Shown: positions 24,880-38,600, numbered from the stretch's first letter. The stretch: 64,000 nt of DNA from Burkholderiaceae bacterium (GCA_017992055.1 JAGOPK010000009.1:1-64000), one strand, 5' to 3'. The notes: generated from the letters alone by a model not told the origin. Made by a program: numbers and translations.

Positions 24880-26634
24880 ATGGCGTCCTGGAACGCTGGG
24901 TGGTCAAGGCTCGGATTGGCGGCGGCGGCCTGTGGCCTGGCGCTGTCGGTGCCGATGCCGGCCTGCTCCCAGGCCGCCCCCGCCCAGTCAGCGCCGCAGA
25001 CGCCGTCCCAGGTGCCTTCGGCCACCGAGCTGGCGCCGCGCACACCGCCGCGCACCGAGCCCGAACGCCTGCCGCCGCAGCCCGGCGCCGCGCCGCAGCC
25101 GCCACGCGAGCTGGAAAAGCCCGCCGAGGCGCTGACGCTGACGGTGCGCGGCTATGCACTGTCGCCGAATGCCCCGCCCGAGCTGCTGGCGGTGCTGCCC
25201 ACGCTGCTGGCGCCCTACACCGGCGAGCGCCGCAGCTACGACGATCTGGTGGATGCCGCGGCCGACGTCACGCGCTGGCTGCAGCGCGAGCTGGGCTGGT
25301 ACCTGGGCTATGCCTACCTGCCCGAGCAAGACCCGCGGGACGGCATCGTGCGCATCGAGCTGCTGGAGGGCCGCTTGGACGCGATCGAGCTGCGCTGGCC
25401 CGACAGCCTGCCGGTGCGCCGCGACATCGTGCGCGCCTACCTCGACCGGCTCAGGCCCGGCGAGATCCTGCGCGTGGCCGATGTCGAGCGGGTGGTGTTC
25501 CTGATCAACGACCTGCGTGGCATCACCGCGCGTTTCGAGCTCAAGGCCGGCCGCCAGCCGGGCACGGCGGCCATCGTCGTCAGCGGCCAGGCCGAGAGCC
25601 GCTGGTCGGGCAAGGTGGACGTGGATGCCAACGGCTCGCGCTTCCTGGGCGCCTACCGTGCCGGCGTGGTGCTCACCGGCAACAGCCTGCTGGGCCGTGG
25701 CGACGCGCTGGCGCTGAATGCGCTGGCCTCGGTGGACGGCGGGCTGGGCTTTGCGCTGGCCGGCTATACGCTGCCGGTGGGCCATGACGGGCTCAAGCTC
25801 GGCAGCTCGCTGTCGCTGGTGCGCTACCGGCTCGACCAGGGCCAGTTCCCGCTGGACGTCAACGGCGAGGCGCTCAGCCTGTCGCTGACCGCGCTCTATC
25901 CCTGGATACGCTCGCGCAACCTGAACCTGTTTGCCGTGGCCACGCTGGATGCCAAGCACCATGTGGACCGCCAGGATGCGGCCGGCGCGGTGACGCGGCG
26001 CACGCTCAGCGGCCTGGGCCTGGCGCTCAGCGGCGACCTGCGCGACAACGTGCTGGGCGGCGGCGTCAACACCTTCGAGCTGGGCCTGTCGCATGCCCAG
26101 GTGCATTACCCCGAGGGCCGGCCCGGCGGCCTGGACGATGCACCGCGCCACACCAAGCTCACGCTGGCCGCCAACCGGCTGCAGAACCTGGTCGACGGCC
26201 GGCTGCTGCTGTATGCGGCGCTGCGTGGCCAGTGGGCGCTGGACAACCTGGATTCGGCCGAGCAGTTCCGCGCCGGCGGTCCCGATGGTGTGCGCGCCTT
26301 CGCGCCGGGCGAGGGCACCGGCGACTCGGGCCTGGTGGCCAGCCTGGAGCTGCGCCTGCTGCCGCCCGAGGCCTGGCTGGGCCGGCGTGCGCGCGAGTTC
26401 GTGATCAGCCTGTTCGTCGACCATGCGGCACTGCAGCGCCGTGCCGACCGGCCGGCGCTGTCGACCTTTGTCAACCGCAGCCAGCTGGGCGGCGCCGGCC
26501 TGGCGCTGTCGTGGGAGCGGCCGCGCGAATGGGCGGCACGCCTGAGCCTGGCCACGCCCACCCGCGGCCAGGCCAGCAGCGACACCGCGAGCCGCAATCC
26601 GAGGGTCTATGCGCAGCTCAGCTGGTTCTATTGA
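24880..26634 (+). CDS. Two-partner secretion outer-membrane transporter (TpsB, ShlB/FhaC family)
   Basis: A 584-residue outer-membrane protein. A signal peptide (about 1-30, GLAAAACGLALSVPMPACSQA) and a Pro-rich linker precede two POTRA-like domains (about 85-165 and 166-235), followed by a 16-strand barrel region ending in a terminal aromatic (LSWFY). The conserved loop-6 motif of the Omp85/TpsB superfamily appears as GPDGVRAFAPGEGTGD, with VRAF in place of the usual VRGF. The family passes one TpsA protein across the outer membrane. It overlaps the tpsA gene by 26 bases, so they are a matched pair. The ATG at 24880 gives the best signal peptide; a TTG at 24820 lies further upstream. Confidence 0.93.
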   Translation: MASWNAGWSRLGLAAAACGLALSVPMPACSQAAPAQSAPQTPSQVPSATELAPRTPPRTEPERLPPQPGAAPQPPRELEKPAEALTLTVRGYALSPNAPPELLAVLPTLLAPYTGERRSYDDLVDAAADVTRWLQRELGWYLGYAYLPEQDPRDGIVRIELLEGRLDAIELRWPDSLPVRRDIVRAYLDRLRPGEILRVADVERVVFLINDLRGITARFELKAGRQPGTAAIVVSGQAESRWSGKVDVDANGSRFLGAYRAGVVLTGNSLLGRGDALALNALASVDGGLGFALAGYTLPVGHDGLKLGSSLSLVRYRLDQGQFPLDVNGEALSLSLTALYPWIRSRNLNLFAVATLDAKHHVDRQDAAGAVTRRTLSGLGLALSGDLRDNVLGGGVNTFELGLSHAQVHYPEGRPGGLDDAPRHTKLTLAANRLQNLVDGRLLLYAALRGQWALDNLDSAEQFRAGGPDGVRAFAPGEGTGDSGLVASLELRLLPPEAWLGRRAREFVISLFVDHAALQRRADRPALSTFVNRSQLGGAGLALSWERPREWAARLSLATPTRGQASSDTASRNPRVYAQLSWFY

Positions 26635-29600
26635 CGGCCTGCGGCGGCGCTGGCGGCCGCGCCACACCAGCCTGGCCGCGGCCCTGCTGCTGGCCGGGCC
26701 GGCCTGGGCCCTGCCGCAGGGTGGCGTGGGCACCAGCGGCGGCGTGAGCTGGCAGCAGACGGCGCCGGGCCAGCTGCAGATCACCCAGAGCACGCCGCGT
26801 GCGGCCATCGACTGGCAGCAGTTCTCGATCGCCGCCGGCGAGCAGCTGCGCATCGCCCAGCCCGATGCCGCGGCCATCCTGTTCAACCGCGTCACTGGCG
26901 CCGATCCTTCGCTGATCCTCGGCCGGCTGCAGGCCAATGGCCGGGTGTTCCTGAGCAATCCGCGCGGCGTGATCTTCGGCGCCGGCAGCCAGGTGGATGT
27001 GGGCGGCCTGGTTGCCACCACGCTGCGCCTGGACGGCACGTCGCTGGCCCAGGGCCGCTGGCGGCTGCACGGCGATGCCGCGTCCAGCGGCGAGCTGCGG
27101 GCCGAGGGCGAGATCCGCGCGCCCGGCGGCACGGTGGCGCTGATCGCGCCTTCGCTCAGTGTGGGCGGCAGCATCACGGCCGCGCGCCTGGGCCTGGCGG
27201 CGGTGCAGTCGGTGGAGGTGGATGTCGACGGCGACGGCCTGATCTTCTTCAATGCCCGCGCCGACGACCTGGACGCGCGGCTGCGCCTGCTGCCCTCGGC
27301 CCGGCTGCAGGCCGGCAGCGCCGAGCTGCGCGCACGCGCCCGCGCCGGCTTTGCCGACACCGTGCTCAACCTCGACGGCGTGGTGCGTGCCCAGGGCCTG
27401 GCGCTGCGCGACGGCCAGGTGGTGGTGGATGGCGGCAGCGCCGGCATCACCCGCGTGGCCGGCGAGCTGCAGGCCGATGGCGCGGGCGGCCTGCGCGGCG
27501 GCGAGATCACGGTGCTGGGCCAGGACCTGCTGGTCGAGTCCGGCGCGCGGCTGGAGGCCAGCGGCGCCCTGGGCGGCGGCCAGCTGCGCCTGGGCGGCGA
27601 TTTCCAGGGCCGGCTGGCCGGGCTGTATCCGCATGCGCGCCAGCTGCTGGTGCGGCCCGGCGCGCAGCTGCTGGCCGATGCCACCCAGTCGGGCGATGGC
27701 GGCCTGGTCGTGCTGTGGTCGGCCCAGGCCACGCGCTTTGGTGGCCAGGCCAGCGCCCGCGGCGGGCTGCTGGGCGGCGATGGCGGCCTGGTCGAGGTGT
27801 CGTCGGCCGGCTGGCTGGACTTCCGCGGCCAGGTCGACCTGCGCGCCGGCCCGGCCGGCGGCCGCGCCGGCACGCTGCTGCTGGACCCGAAGACGCTGGA
27901 GATCGGCAGCACCGCCAACCTCAACGGCGACGCCACCACCGGCGACGACCTGGCCGCGGCCACGCTGGCCGCCGGCGACCAGTCGGGGCTGGACAGCAAG
28001 ATCACCGCGGCCAAGGTGTCCCAGCTGCTGGGCACGGCCTCGGTGTCGCTGGCCGCCACCGATGCCATCAGCGTGCTCGCGGCCATCAGCGCCGGCGCCG
28101 GCGATACGCCGGGCTCGCTGAGCCTGACGGCCACCGGCGCTTCCGGCTCGATCAGCATCGAGCGCTCGATCACGCTGCGCGGCGCCAGCAGCACGCTGAC
28201 GCTGAGCGCGGCAACGCTGAACCTGGGCGCCACCGGCCAGAGCCTGACGCTGACCGCCGCCGGCGGTTTGCAGCTGCCGTCCAGCCGCACGCTGAACGTG
28301 GCCTCGGGCGCCAGCGTCGACATCGCTGCGCCGCTGTCCGGCACGGCGCTGACCAAGGCCGGCGCCGGCACGCTGCAGCTGTCGGCGGCCAACACCTACA
28401 GCGGCGGCACCACGGTCTCGGCCGGCACGCTGAAGGCCGGCGTGGCCACGGCCTGGACCGTGGCCACGCCCGAAGACCCGTCGGTGCTGGCCAGCGGGCC
28501 GTTCGGCCTGGGCCAGGTGACGGTGAGCAGCGGCGCCAGCGTCGACCTGGCCGGCTTTGCGGTCGACAACGCCTGGCGCCTGGCCGGCCAGGGCCTGGCC
28601 GATGCCGGGGCCTTGCACAGCAGCAGCGGCGCGGCCAGCAGCACCGGCGCGCTGACGCTGGCCAGCGGGGCCGAGGTCGGCCTGGGCGCGGCCAGCGGCG
28701 CCAGCCTGTCGCTGAGCGGCGTCATCGCCAGCGACCCGGCCAATGCCGCGCGCGGCCTGGCCAAGCACGGCGACGGCGTGCTCAGCCTGTCCGGTGCCAA
28801 CACCTACACCGGCGGCACCACGGTGCTGGCCGGCACCCTGGTGGCGGCACGCTCCAGCAGCCTGGATGAGCAGCAGCAGCTGCAGTCCGGCGCGCTGGGC
28901 ACCGGACGGGTGACGCTGGAGGCGGGCAGCACGCTGCAGCTGAATGCGGCGCTGCTGCACAACACGCTGCGCCTGGAAGGCGATGCCAGCCTGGTCAATG
29001 CCGCCGCGGCCCAGCTGGCCGGCGCCATCGACGAGGGCGCCAGCCCGGCCCGCCTGAGCAAGTCCGGCGCCGGCCTGCTGACGCTCAGCGCCGCCAACAG
29101 CTACAGCGGCGGCACCACGGTGGAGGCCGGTGGCCTGGTGGCCGGCCGCGCCAGCAGCAGCACGGCCGGAGTCTTGAGCGACGGTCCGTTCGGCCTGGGC
29201 CGGGTCGACGTGGCCAAGGGCGCCAGCGTCGACCTGGCCGGCTTCGTGGTCGACAACGCCTGGCAGCTGACCGGCCTGGGCCTCAACGACGCGGGCGCGC
29301 TGCACAGCAGCACCGGCAGCGGCGGCGCCAGCGCCGGCGCGCTGAGCCTGCAGTGGCTGGCCGATCCCGATGGCAGCAGCGAGGCCGGGCTGGGCGCGGC
29401 CAGCGGCGCCACGCTGACGCTCAGCGGCGCGGTGACCGACGCCGGCGGCACCGAGGTGATGAAGCTGGTCAAGCTCGGCACCGGCAGCGTGGTGCTCAGC
29501 GGCGCGGCCGCGCCCGGCCTGGGCAGCCGCATCGACGCCGGCACGCTGCAGGTCGGCGCCGGCGGCAGCAGCGGCTCGCTGACCGGCGCGGTGCAGATCG

Positions 29601-32600
29601 ATCAGGGCGCGACGCTGGCCTTTGCGCGCAGCAGCGCGCTGACGGTGGCCAGCCTGATCAGCGGCGCCGGTCGCCTGCAGCAGAGCGGCACGGCGGCGCT
29701 GACGCTGAGCGGGGCCAACACCTATGCCGGCGGCACCGCGGTGGACGGCGGCAGCCTGGTCGCCGGCCGCGCCAGCAGCAGCACGGCCGGGGTCTTGAGC
29801 AGCGGCCCGTTCGGCCTGGGCCGGGTCGACGTGGCCAAGGGGGCCAGCGTGGACCTGGCCGGCTTCGTGGTCGACAACGCCTGGCAGCTGACCGGCCTGG
29901 GCCTCAACGACGTGGGGGCGTTGCACAGCAGCACCGGCAGCGGCGGCGCCAGCGCCGGCGCGCTCAGCCTGCAATGGCTGGCCGATCCCGACGGCAGCAG
30001 CGAGGCCGGGCTGGGCGCAGCCAGCGGCGCCACGCTGACGCTCAGCGGCGCGGTGACCGACGCCGGCGGCACCGAGCTGATGACGCTGGTCAAGCTCGGC
30101 ACGGGCAAGGTGGTGCTGAGCGGCGCGGCGGCGCCCGGCCTGGGCAGCCGCATCGACGCCGGCACGCTGCAGGTCGGCGCTGGCGGCAGCAGCGGCTCGC
30201 TGACCGGCGCGGTGCAGATCGACCTGGGCGCGACGCTGGCCTTTGCGCGCAGCAGCGCGCTGACGGTGGCCAGCCTGATCAGCGGCGACGGCCGGCTGCA
30301 GCAGAGCGGCACGGCGGCGCTGACGCTGAGCGGGGCCAACACCTATGCCGGCGGCACCGCGGTGGACGGCGGCAGCCTGGTCGCCGGCCGCGCCAGCAGC
30401 AGCACGGCCGGGGTCCTGAGCAGCGGCCCGTTCGGCGTGGGCCGGGTCGACGTGGCCAGCGGCGCCAGCGTGGACCTGGCCGGCTTCGGCGTCGACAACG
30501 ACTGGCGGCTGAGCGGCCTGGGTCTCAACGGCGCGGGCGCACTGCGCAGCAGCAGCGGCGCCGGCGGCGCCAGTGCCGGCGACATCGCCCTGGCCGCCAG
30601 CACGGCGATCGGCGTGGCGACCGATGCCACGCTGAGCCTGTCGGGCGCCATCGTCGACGCGGCCAGTGGCGCCGCGGCGCTGGCGCTGCGCGGCGGCGGC
30701 CTGCTCAAGCTCAGCGCCGCGGCCGCGCCGGGCGCCGGCACCACGCTCGAAGCCGGCACGCTGCAGCTGCGCGATGGTGCCGGTGGCGCTGGTGGCGAGT
30801 TGGGCGGCGCCATCCGCATCGAGACCGGCGCCACGCTGGAACTGCTGCGCAGCAGCAATCTGAGCCTGGCCGGCGCGCTGTCGGGCGACGGCAGCCTGGT
30901 GCAGGGCGGCAGCGGCCGCGTCACGCTGGCCCACAGCCTGGGCTTTGGCGGCCAGCTGCGCCTTGCCGCCGGCAGCCTGCTGCTGTCCGGTGCCAATGCC
31001 CTGCTGGACCTGGACACGCTGACGCTGCAGGGCGGCGAGCTGGACCTGGGCGGCAGCGGCCTGCACCAGGCCAGTACCCTGCAGCTGCAGGGCGGCAGCC
31101 TGGTGCATGGCGAGCTGCAGGCTGGCGCGGTGCAGGCCCAGTCGGGCAGCGTGGCCGCGGTGCTGAAGGGCGGCTTCGAGCTGGTCAAGACCGGCACCGG
31201 CCTGCTGACGCTGAGCGGGGCCAACACCTACAGCGGCGGCACGTCGGTGCAGGCCGGCACGCTGCAGCTGGGCGCTGACAGCAGCGGCAGCGCCGGTGCG
31301 CTGACCGCTGGCCCGCTGGGCACGGGCACGGTGCAGATCTCGGCCACGGCGGTGGTCGAGCTGGACGGCCATGCGGTGGACAACGCCTGGCTGCTCAGCG
31401 ACAGCGCCCAGCTGCGCAACAGCCAGGGCCAGGCCCGCAGCGCCGGCAGCCTGGGCCTGGCCGACCAGTCCAGCCTGTCGGTGGGCAACAGCGCCCTCCA
31501 GCCCGAGGACGAGGCCGCCGTGCGCCTGAGCCTGGCCGGCACGCTGGACGCCAGCAGCGGCCTGCGCAAGCTGGGCGGCGGCCGCCTGGTGCTGACCGGC
31601 AATGCCAGCGTCAGCGGTGGCACCACGCTGGCGGCCGGCGTGCTGCAGCTGGGCGATGGCACGGCGCTGGGCGGCGGCATGCTCAGCGGCGACATCGCCA
31701 ACAGCGGCCTGCTGGTGTTCCAGCGCGCCGCCGATGTGGTGTTTGCCGGCCGCATCAGCGGCAGCGGCGCGCTGCAGCAGGCCGGCAGCGGCATGCTGAC
31801 GCTGACCGCCGACCACAGCCACAGCGGCGGCACCACGGTCGCGGCCGGCACGCTGCGCCTGGGCAACGGCGGCAGCAGCGGCCAGGTGGCCGGTGACATC
31901 GACCTGGCCGCAGGCACGCGCCTGGTGCTGCAGCGCAGCGACGCGCTGCAGCTGTCGGCGGTGATCCGTGGCGACGGCGCGCTGGAGCAGCAGGGCAGCG
32001 GCCGGCTGACGCTGTCCGGCGCCAACAGCTTTGGCGGCGGCCTGCAGGTGCTGGCCGGCGAGCTGGTGGCGGGATCGTCCAGCAGCGGCGCGGCCGGCCA
32101 GCTGCAGAGCGGCCCGTTCGGCACCGGCACGGTGCAGGTGGCCGCCGGTGCCGGGGTCGACCTGGCCGGCCAGCGCGTGGACAACGCCTGGCGCCTGGCC
32201 GGCTCGGGCCTGGCCGGGGCCGGCGCGCTGCGCAACGGCCTGGCCGGCAGCAGCGCCAGCAGCGACGGCGAGCTGCTGCTCGACGGCGCGGTCAGCCTGG
32301 GCCGTGCCGCCACGGCCCAGCTGAGCCTGGGCGGCGTGATCGCCGATGCCGATGCCGGCGCGGCCGGCCTGCTCAGCGTGGTCGGCGACGGCCTGCTGCG
32401 GCTGTCCGCCGCCAACCCGTTTGCCGGCGGCCTGGACGTCGCCGCCGGCCGGGTGCAGGCCGGCCGGGCCAGCAGCGGCAACGCCGGCGCCCTGGCCAGC
32501 AGTCCGCTGGGACTGGGCCAGGTGGTGGTGCACGACGGCGCCGCGGTGGACCTGGCGGGCTTTCGCATCGACAACGCCTGGAGCCTGGCCGGCCTGGGCG

Positions 32601-35600
32601 ACGACGGCCTGGGCGCGCTGCGCTCCAGCAGCGGTGCGGCGCGCAGCAGCGGCCAGGTGGCGCTGCAGGCCGACGTGGGCCTGGGCGCCTCCGCCGGTGC
32701 CAGCCTGCGCCTGGATGCGGACCTGGTCGACCAGAGCATGAACGACAGCACGCTGTCTGTGCTGGGCACGGGCGAGCTGGTGCTGGCCGGCGACAGCGGC
32801 CACCGCGGCGGCACCGCCATCGGCGCCGGCACGCTGCGCCTGGGCGTGGGCGGCAGCAGCGGCAGCGTGATGGGCGACATCGCCAATGCCGGCCGGCTGG
32901 TGTTCCAGCGCAGCGACGATTGGGTTTTTGCCGAGCGCATCAGCGGCAGCGGCAGCGTCGAGCAGGCCGGTAGCGGCCGGCTGAGCTTCAGCGCCAACCA
33001 CAGCTACAGCGGCGGCACCACCATCAGCGCCGGCACGCTGCGCCTGGGCGTGGGTGGCGGCAGCGGCAGCGTGACGGGCAACATCGCCAACCAGGGCGCG
33101 CTGGTGTTCCAGCGCAGCGACAACCTGGGCTTTGGCGGCGTCATCAGCGGCAGCGGCCGGGTCGAGCAGGCCGGCACGGCGCGACTGACCTTCACCGCCA
33201 ACCACAGCTACAGCGGCGGCACCACCATCAGCGCCGGCACGCTGCGCCTGGGCAATGGCGGCACGGCCGGCAGCGTGGCCGGCGACATCGCCAATCAGGG
33301 CGCGCTGGTGTTCCAGCGCAGCAACGACTGGGTCTATGCCGGGGCCATCAGCGGCAGCGGCCGGGTGGAGCAGGCCGGCAGCGGCCGGCTGACGCTGACC
33401 GCCAACCACAGCCACAGCGGTGGCACGGCCATCAGCGCCGGCACGCTGCGCCTGGGCAATGGCGGCACGGCCGGCAGCGTGGTCGGCGACATCGCCAACG
33501 AGGGCGCGCTGGTGTTCCAGCGCAGCGACGACTGGGTGTATGCCGGGGCCATCAGCGGCAGCGGCCGGGTGGAACAGGCCGGCAGCGGCCGGCTGAGCTT
33601 CAGCGCCGACCACAGCTATGGCGGCGGCACCACCATCAGCGCCGGCACGCTGCGCCTGGGCACGGGCGGCGTGACCGGCAGCGTGCTTGGCGACATCGTC
33701 AACAACGGCAGCCTGGTGTTCCAGCGCAGCGACGACCGGGTGTTCGGCAGCCTGATCAGCGGCAGCGGCGGGGTGGAACAGGCCGGCAGCGGCCAGCTCA
33801 GCTTCATCGGCCAGCAGAGCTACAGCGGCGGCACGCGCATCCGCGCCGGCACGCTGCGCCTGGGCCAGGGCGGCACGGCCGGCGGCGTGGTTGGCGACCT
33901 GCACATCGACGCCGCCGGCAGCCTGGTGTTCCAGCGCAGCGACGATCTGGTGTTCGGCGGCGCGATCAGCGGCAGTGGCCGGCTGGAGCAGGCCGGCAGC
34001 GGCATGCTGAGCCTGGGCGCCGACCAGCGCGGCAGCGGCCCAACGCGCATCAGCAGCGGCACGCTGCGCCTGGTGGATGGCAGCGGCAGCACCACCCTTG
34101 GTGGCGACATCGGCAACGACGGACTGCTGATCGTCGAGCGCAGCCAGGACCTGACCCTGACCGGTGATCTGAGCGGCAGCGGCCGCTTGCAGAAGTCGGG
34201 CAGCGGCGTGCTGAGCCTGTCCGGCACGGCCACGCCGGGCGGCGGCACCACGGTCAGCGCCGGCGTGCTGCGCCTGGTCGATGCCGATGGTGGCGGTGGC
34301 GGTGGCGGCAGCCTGGCCGGCGCGCTGAGTCTGGACAGCGGCGCGGCCCTGGTGTTCCAGCGCAGCGGCGACCTCACCCATGCCGGCCTGATCGGCGGCG
34401 CCGGCCGCGTCGAGCAGGCCGGCAGCGGCCGGCTGACGCTGACCGCCGACCAGGGCTACGGCGGCGGCACCACCATCAGCGCCGGCACGCTGCGCCTGGG
34501 CGACGGCGGCGCGGCGGGCAGCGTCAGCGGCAACATCGCCAACCAAGGCCTGCTGGTGTTCGAGCATGGCAGCGACCGCGTCTTCGGCGGCGTGATCAGC
34601 GGCAGCGGCCGGGTCGAGCAGGCCGGCACGGCGCGGCTGACCTTCACGGCCAACCACAGCTACAGCGGTGGCACCACCATCAGCGCCGGCACGCTGCGCC
34701 TGGGCAATGGCGGCACGGCCGGCAGCGTGGCCGGCGACATCGTCAATGACGGCGTGCTGGTGTTCCAGCGCAGCGACAACCTGGGCTTTGGCGGCGTGAT
34801 CAGCGGCAGCGGCCGGGTCGAGCAGGCGGGCACGGCGCGGCTGAGCTTCACCGCCAACCACAGCTACAGCGGCGGCACCAGCATCAGCGCCGGCACGCTG
34901 CGCCTGGGCAATGGCGGCACGGCCGGCAGCGTGCTCGGCGACATCGCCAACCACGGCGCGCTGGTGTTCCAGCGCAGCGACGACTGGGTGTATGCCGGGA
35001 CCATCAGCGGCAGCGGCCGCGTGGAGCAGGCCGGCAGCGGCAGGCTGATCCTGAGCGCCAACCACAGCCACAGCGGGGGCACGAGCATCAGTGCCGGCAC
35101 GCTGCAACTGGGCAACGGCGGCAGCACCGGCAGCGTGGCCGGGGACATCGCCAACGAGGGCGCGCTGGTGTTCCAGCGCAGCGACGACTGGGTTTATGCC
35201 GGCCTGATCAGCGGCAGCGGCCGGGTGGAACAGGCCGGCGGCGGCCGGCTGACCTTCACCGCTGGTCACAGCTACGGCGGCGGCACCCGCATCAGCGCCG
35301 GCACGCTGCAACTGGGCACGGGCGGCGTGACCGGCAGCGTGCTTGGCGACATCACCAACCACGGCGCGCTGGTGTTCCAGCGCAGCGACGACTGGGTCTT
35401 CGGCGGCCAGATCAGCGGCAGCGGCCGCGTCGAGCAGGCCGGCAGCGGCCGGCTCAGCTTCAGCGCCGACCACCTCTACAGCGGTGGCACCACGGTCAGC
35501 GCCGGCTCGCTGGCGCTGGGACTGGGCGGCAGCCAGGGCGGCCTGATCGGCGACGTGCAGCTGGCCGCCGGCAGCCTGCTGCTGGTGCAGCGCAGCGACG

Positions 35601-38600
35601 CGCTGAGCCTGGGTGGCGCCATCAGCGGAGCCGGAGCCCTGTGGCTGAGCGGCGGCGGCAGCCTGACTCTGGCCGGCACCAGCGGCTTTGCCGGTGGCAC
35701 GCGGGTCATCGCCGGCCGCCTGATCGCCGGCCGTGACAGCCGCAACGGCCCCGGCGCCGCGCTGCTGGACGGCCCGTTCGGCCGCGGCGCGGTGGTGGTG
35801 GAGGCCGGTGCCGAGGTCGACCTGGCTGGCCACCGAGTCGACAACGACTGGCGCCTGGCCGGCGGCCTGCTGCGCAACAGCCTGGGCGATGCCGCCAGCG
35901 CCGGCGCGCTGGACCTGCAGGCCGCCACCGAGCTGAACGTGGCCGACGGCGCGACGCTGAGCCTGCAGGGCGCCAGCCAGGGCACCGGCGCGCTGCACAA
36001 GCGTGGCGCCGGCCGCCTGCTGCTGGCCGGCGACAGCCTGCGCAGCGGCGCCACCGAGATCGAGCAGGGCCAGCTGGCCATCAGCGGCGGCGTGGACCGC
36101 AGCGGCAGCGGCGCGCTGCGTGTGGCCGCCGGCGCCTCGCTGGACCTGGGCGACGGCGCCGAGCTGACGCGGCCGCTGCAGCTGGACGGTGGCAGCCTGG
36201 TCAACAGCCGGGGCACGGCGCGCATCAGCGGCAGCGGCCTGCTGCTGGGCGCCGACAGCGTGGTCGACCGCCAGGGCCTGGGCCTGACCCTGGCCGCGCC
36301 GCTGGACGACGGCGGCAGCGGTGCCGGCCTGCGCCTGATCGGCAACGGCCAGCTGGTGCTGGCCGCCGATGGCTCGCTGAGCGGCGGCCTGAGCCTGGAA
36401 GCCGGCAGCCTGGTGCTGGCCTCGGCCTCGGCGCTGTCGGGCAGCAGCCTGGTGCTGGCCGCCGGCACCACGCTTAGCCTGGCCGCCAGCAGCCGCATCG
36501 CCGGCCTGGACGGCGCCGGCCAGGTGGCCCTGGGCACGCACACGCTGACGCTGGGCGATGCCGCCGATCACCGCCTGAGCGGCGGCATCAGCGGCGCGGG
36601 CGGCCTGATCAAGCAGGGCAGCGGCGCGCTGGAGCTGGCCGGCCCGCTCAACTACAGCGGCCCCACCCAGGTGGCCGCCGGCAGCCTGCTGCTGGCCAGC
36701 GGCAGCACGCTGGCCGGCGGCGCAGTGAGCCTGGCCGGCGATGCCTCGGTGCTGCTGCAGCTGCGCAGCGACCAGAGCTGGGCCTCGCTGAATGGCCTGG
36801 GCGGCAACAGCGGCAGCGGCGCCACGCTGCAGCTGCTGGACGGCGCCCGGCTCAGCATCGGCAGCGATGGCAGCGACAGCCGCTTTGCCGGCAGCATCGT
36901 CGGCGACGGTGGCCTGAGCAAGCTGGGCGCCGGCACGCTGAGCCTGGCCGGCAGCGTCGGCCACAGCGGCGCCACGCGGGTCGAGCAGGGCCGGCTGGTG
37001 CTGGAAAGTGCCAGCGCCGGCTCGGCCGCCAGTGCCTATCGGCTGGAAGGCGCGGCCACGCTGCAGCTGCTGGCCGACAGCCAGCTGGGTGCGCTGTCGG
37101 GCGCGGCCGGCAGCCAGGTGCTGCTGGGCGGCACGCTGAGCCTGCTGGGCCTGGGCGGCGATCAGCTGCTGGCCAGCAACTTGTCGGGCGCGGGCGGCCT
37201 GGTCAAGCAGGGCGACAACCGCCTGACGCTGAGTGGCGACAACCGCTACCAGGGCGCCACCGCGGTGCTGGGCGGCACGCTGGCGATTGCCGCCGATGCC
37301 GCGCTGGGCCTGGCGCCGGCCCAGGCCACGCCGGGCCAGCTGCTGCTGGACGGTGGCCGCCTGCAATGGCTGGGCGCGGCCGGCGGCCGCAGCAGCCTGG
37401 CGGCCACACGCGGCATCGCCATCGGCCCCGGTGGTGCGCAGCTGCAGCTGGCCGCGGGCCATCAGCTCGACCTGCCGGCCACGCTGTCCGATGCCCAGGC
37501 CGCGGGTCTGCCCGCCGGCCTGGTGGTGGCCGGCGCGGGCATGCTGCGCCTGGCTGCGGCCAACAGCCGCGCCGGCGCCACCCGCGTCGAGGGCGGCGCC
37601 ACGCTGGTGCTGGCGGCCGAGGTCGGCGAGGCCGCGCTGGGTCCGGCGCCGCTGCTGGCCTCGCCGCAGCATCTGCAGCTGGACGGCGGCACGCTGCGCA
37701 GCGAGGCCAGCCTGTCGCTGGCGGCCACGCGCGGCCTGTCGCTGGGCGCCGGCGGCGGCCAGCTGGAGGTGGCCGCGGGCAGCACGCTGACCCTGGGCGC
37801 GGCCCTGGCCGAAACGCCCGAGCTGGTCGACCTGGGCACGCAAGGCCTGCGCAGCGCGGCCGACGGCCTGCTGCACATCCGCGGTGGCGGCCAGGTGCTG
37901 CTGGCCGAGGGCGACAGCAGCCGGCTCGGGCCGACCCGCGTCAGCGGCGGCAGCCTGCTGGCGCTGCACAGTGACGGCGCGCTGGGCCAGGCGCCGGCCC
38001 AGGCCCAGGCCGGCTGGTTGCAGCTGGACGGCGGCGGCCTGCGTGTGCTGGCCGATCTGGCGCTGGCGCCCAGCCGCGGCCTGTCCATCGGCAGCGGCGG
38101 CGCGCTGCTGGACATCGCCGCCGGCCAGCGCCTGACCCTGGCCGGAGCCCTGGACGATGCGGCCGGCCTCACCGGCTCCGGCAACACACCCTATGGCACG
38201 CTGACCCTGGCCGGCGGCGGCCTGCTGTGGGCCGACGCGGCAATGACCAGCCAGCGTGGCGGCGCCACCGAGATCCGCGGCGGCACCGGCTTCAGCCTGC
38301 TGCGCGACGACCAGCTGGGCCAGCTGCCCGGGCGCGATGGCCGCGACGCCGCGGCGCTGCGCCTGGACGGCGGCCGCCTGCTGTGGCGCGACTCGGCCAC
38401 GCTGGCCGCCGGTCGGGGCCTGGCCATCGGCGCGTCGGGCGCCACGCTGGACCTGGCCGAGGGCGTGACCCTGACGCTGGCCGGCGCGCTGTCGGCCTGG
38501 ACCGATGCCACGCCCGACACCAGCGCCGCCACGCTGGCCCAGGCCTTGCTGCACCAGACCGGCGCCGGCAGCCTGGTGCTGGCGGGGGCCACGCCGGCCA

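Noticed and set aside
32807-35482. Regularly spaced direct repeats that might suggest a CRISPR array
   Set aside because: The period is 204 bases with no unique spacers, the repeats are in frame with one protein, and no cas genes are present.
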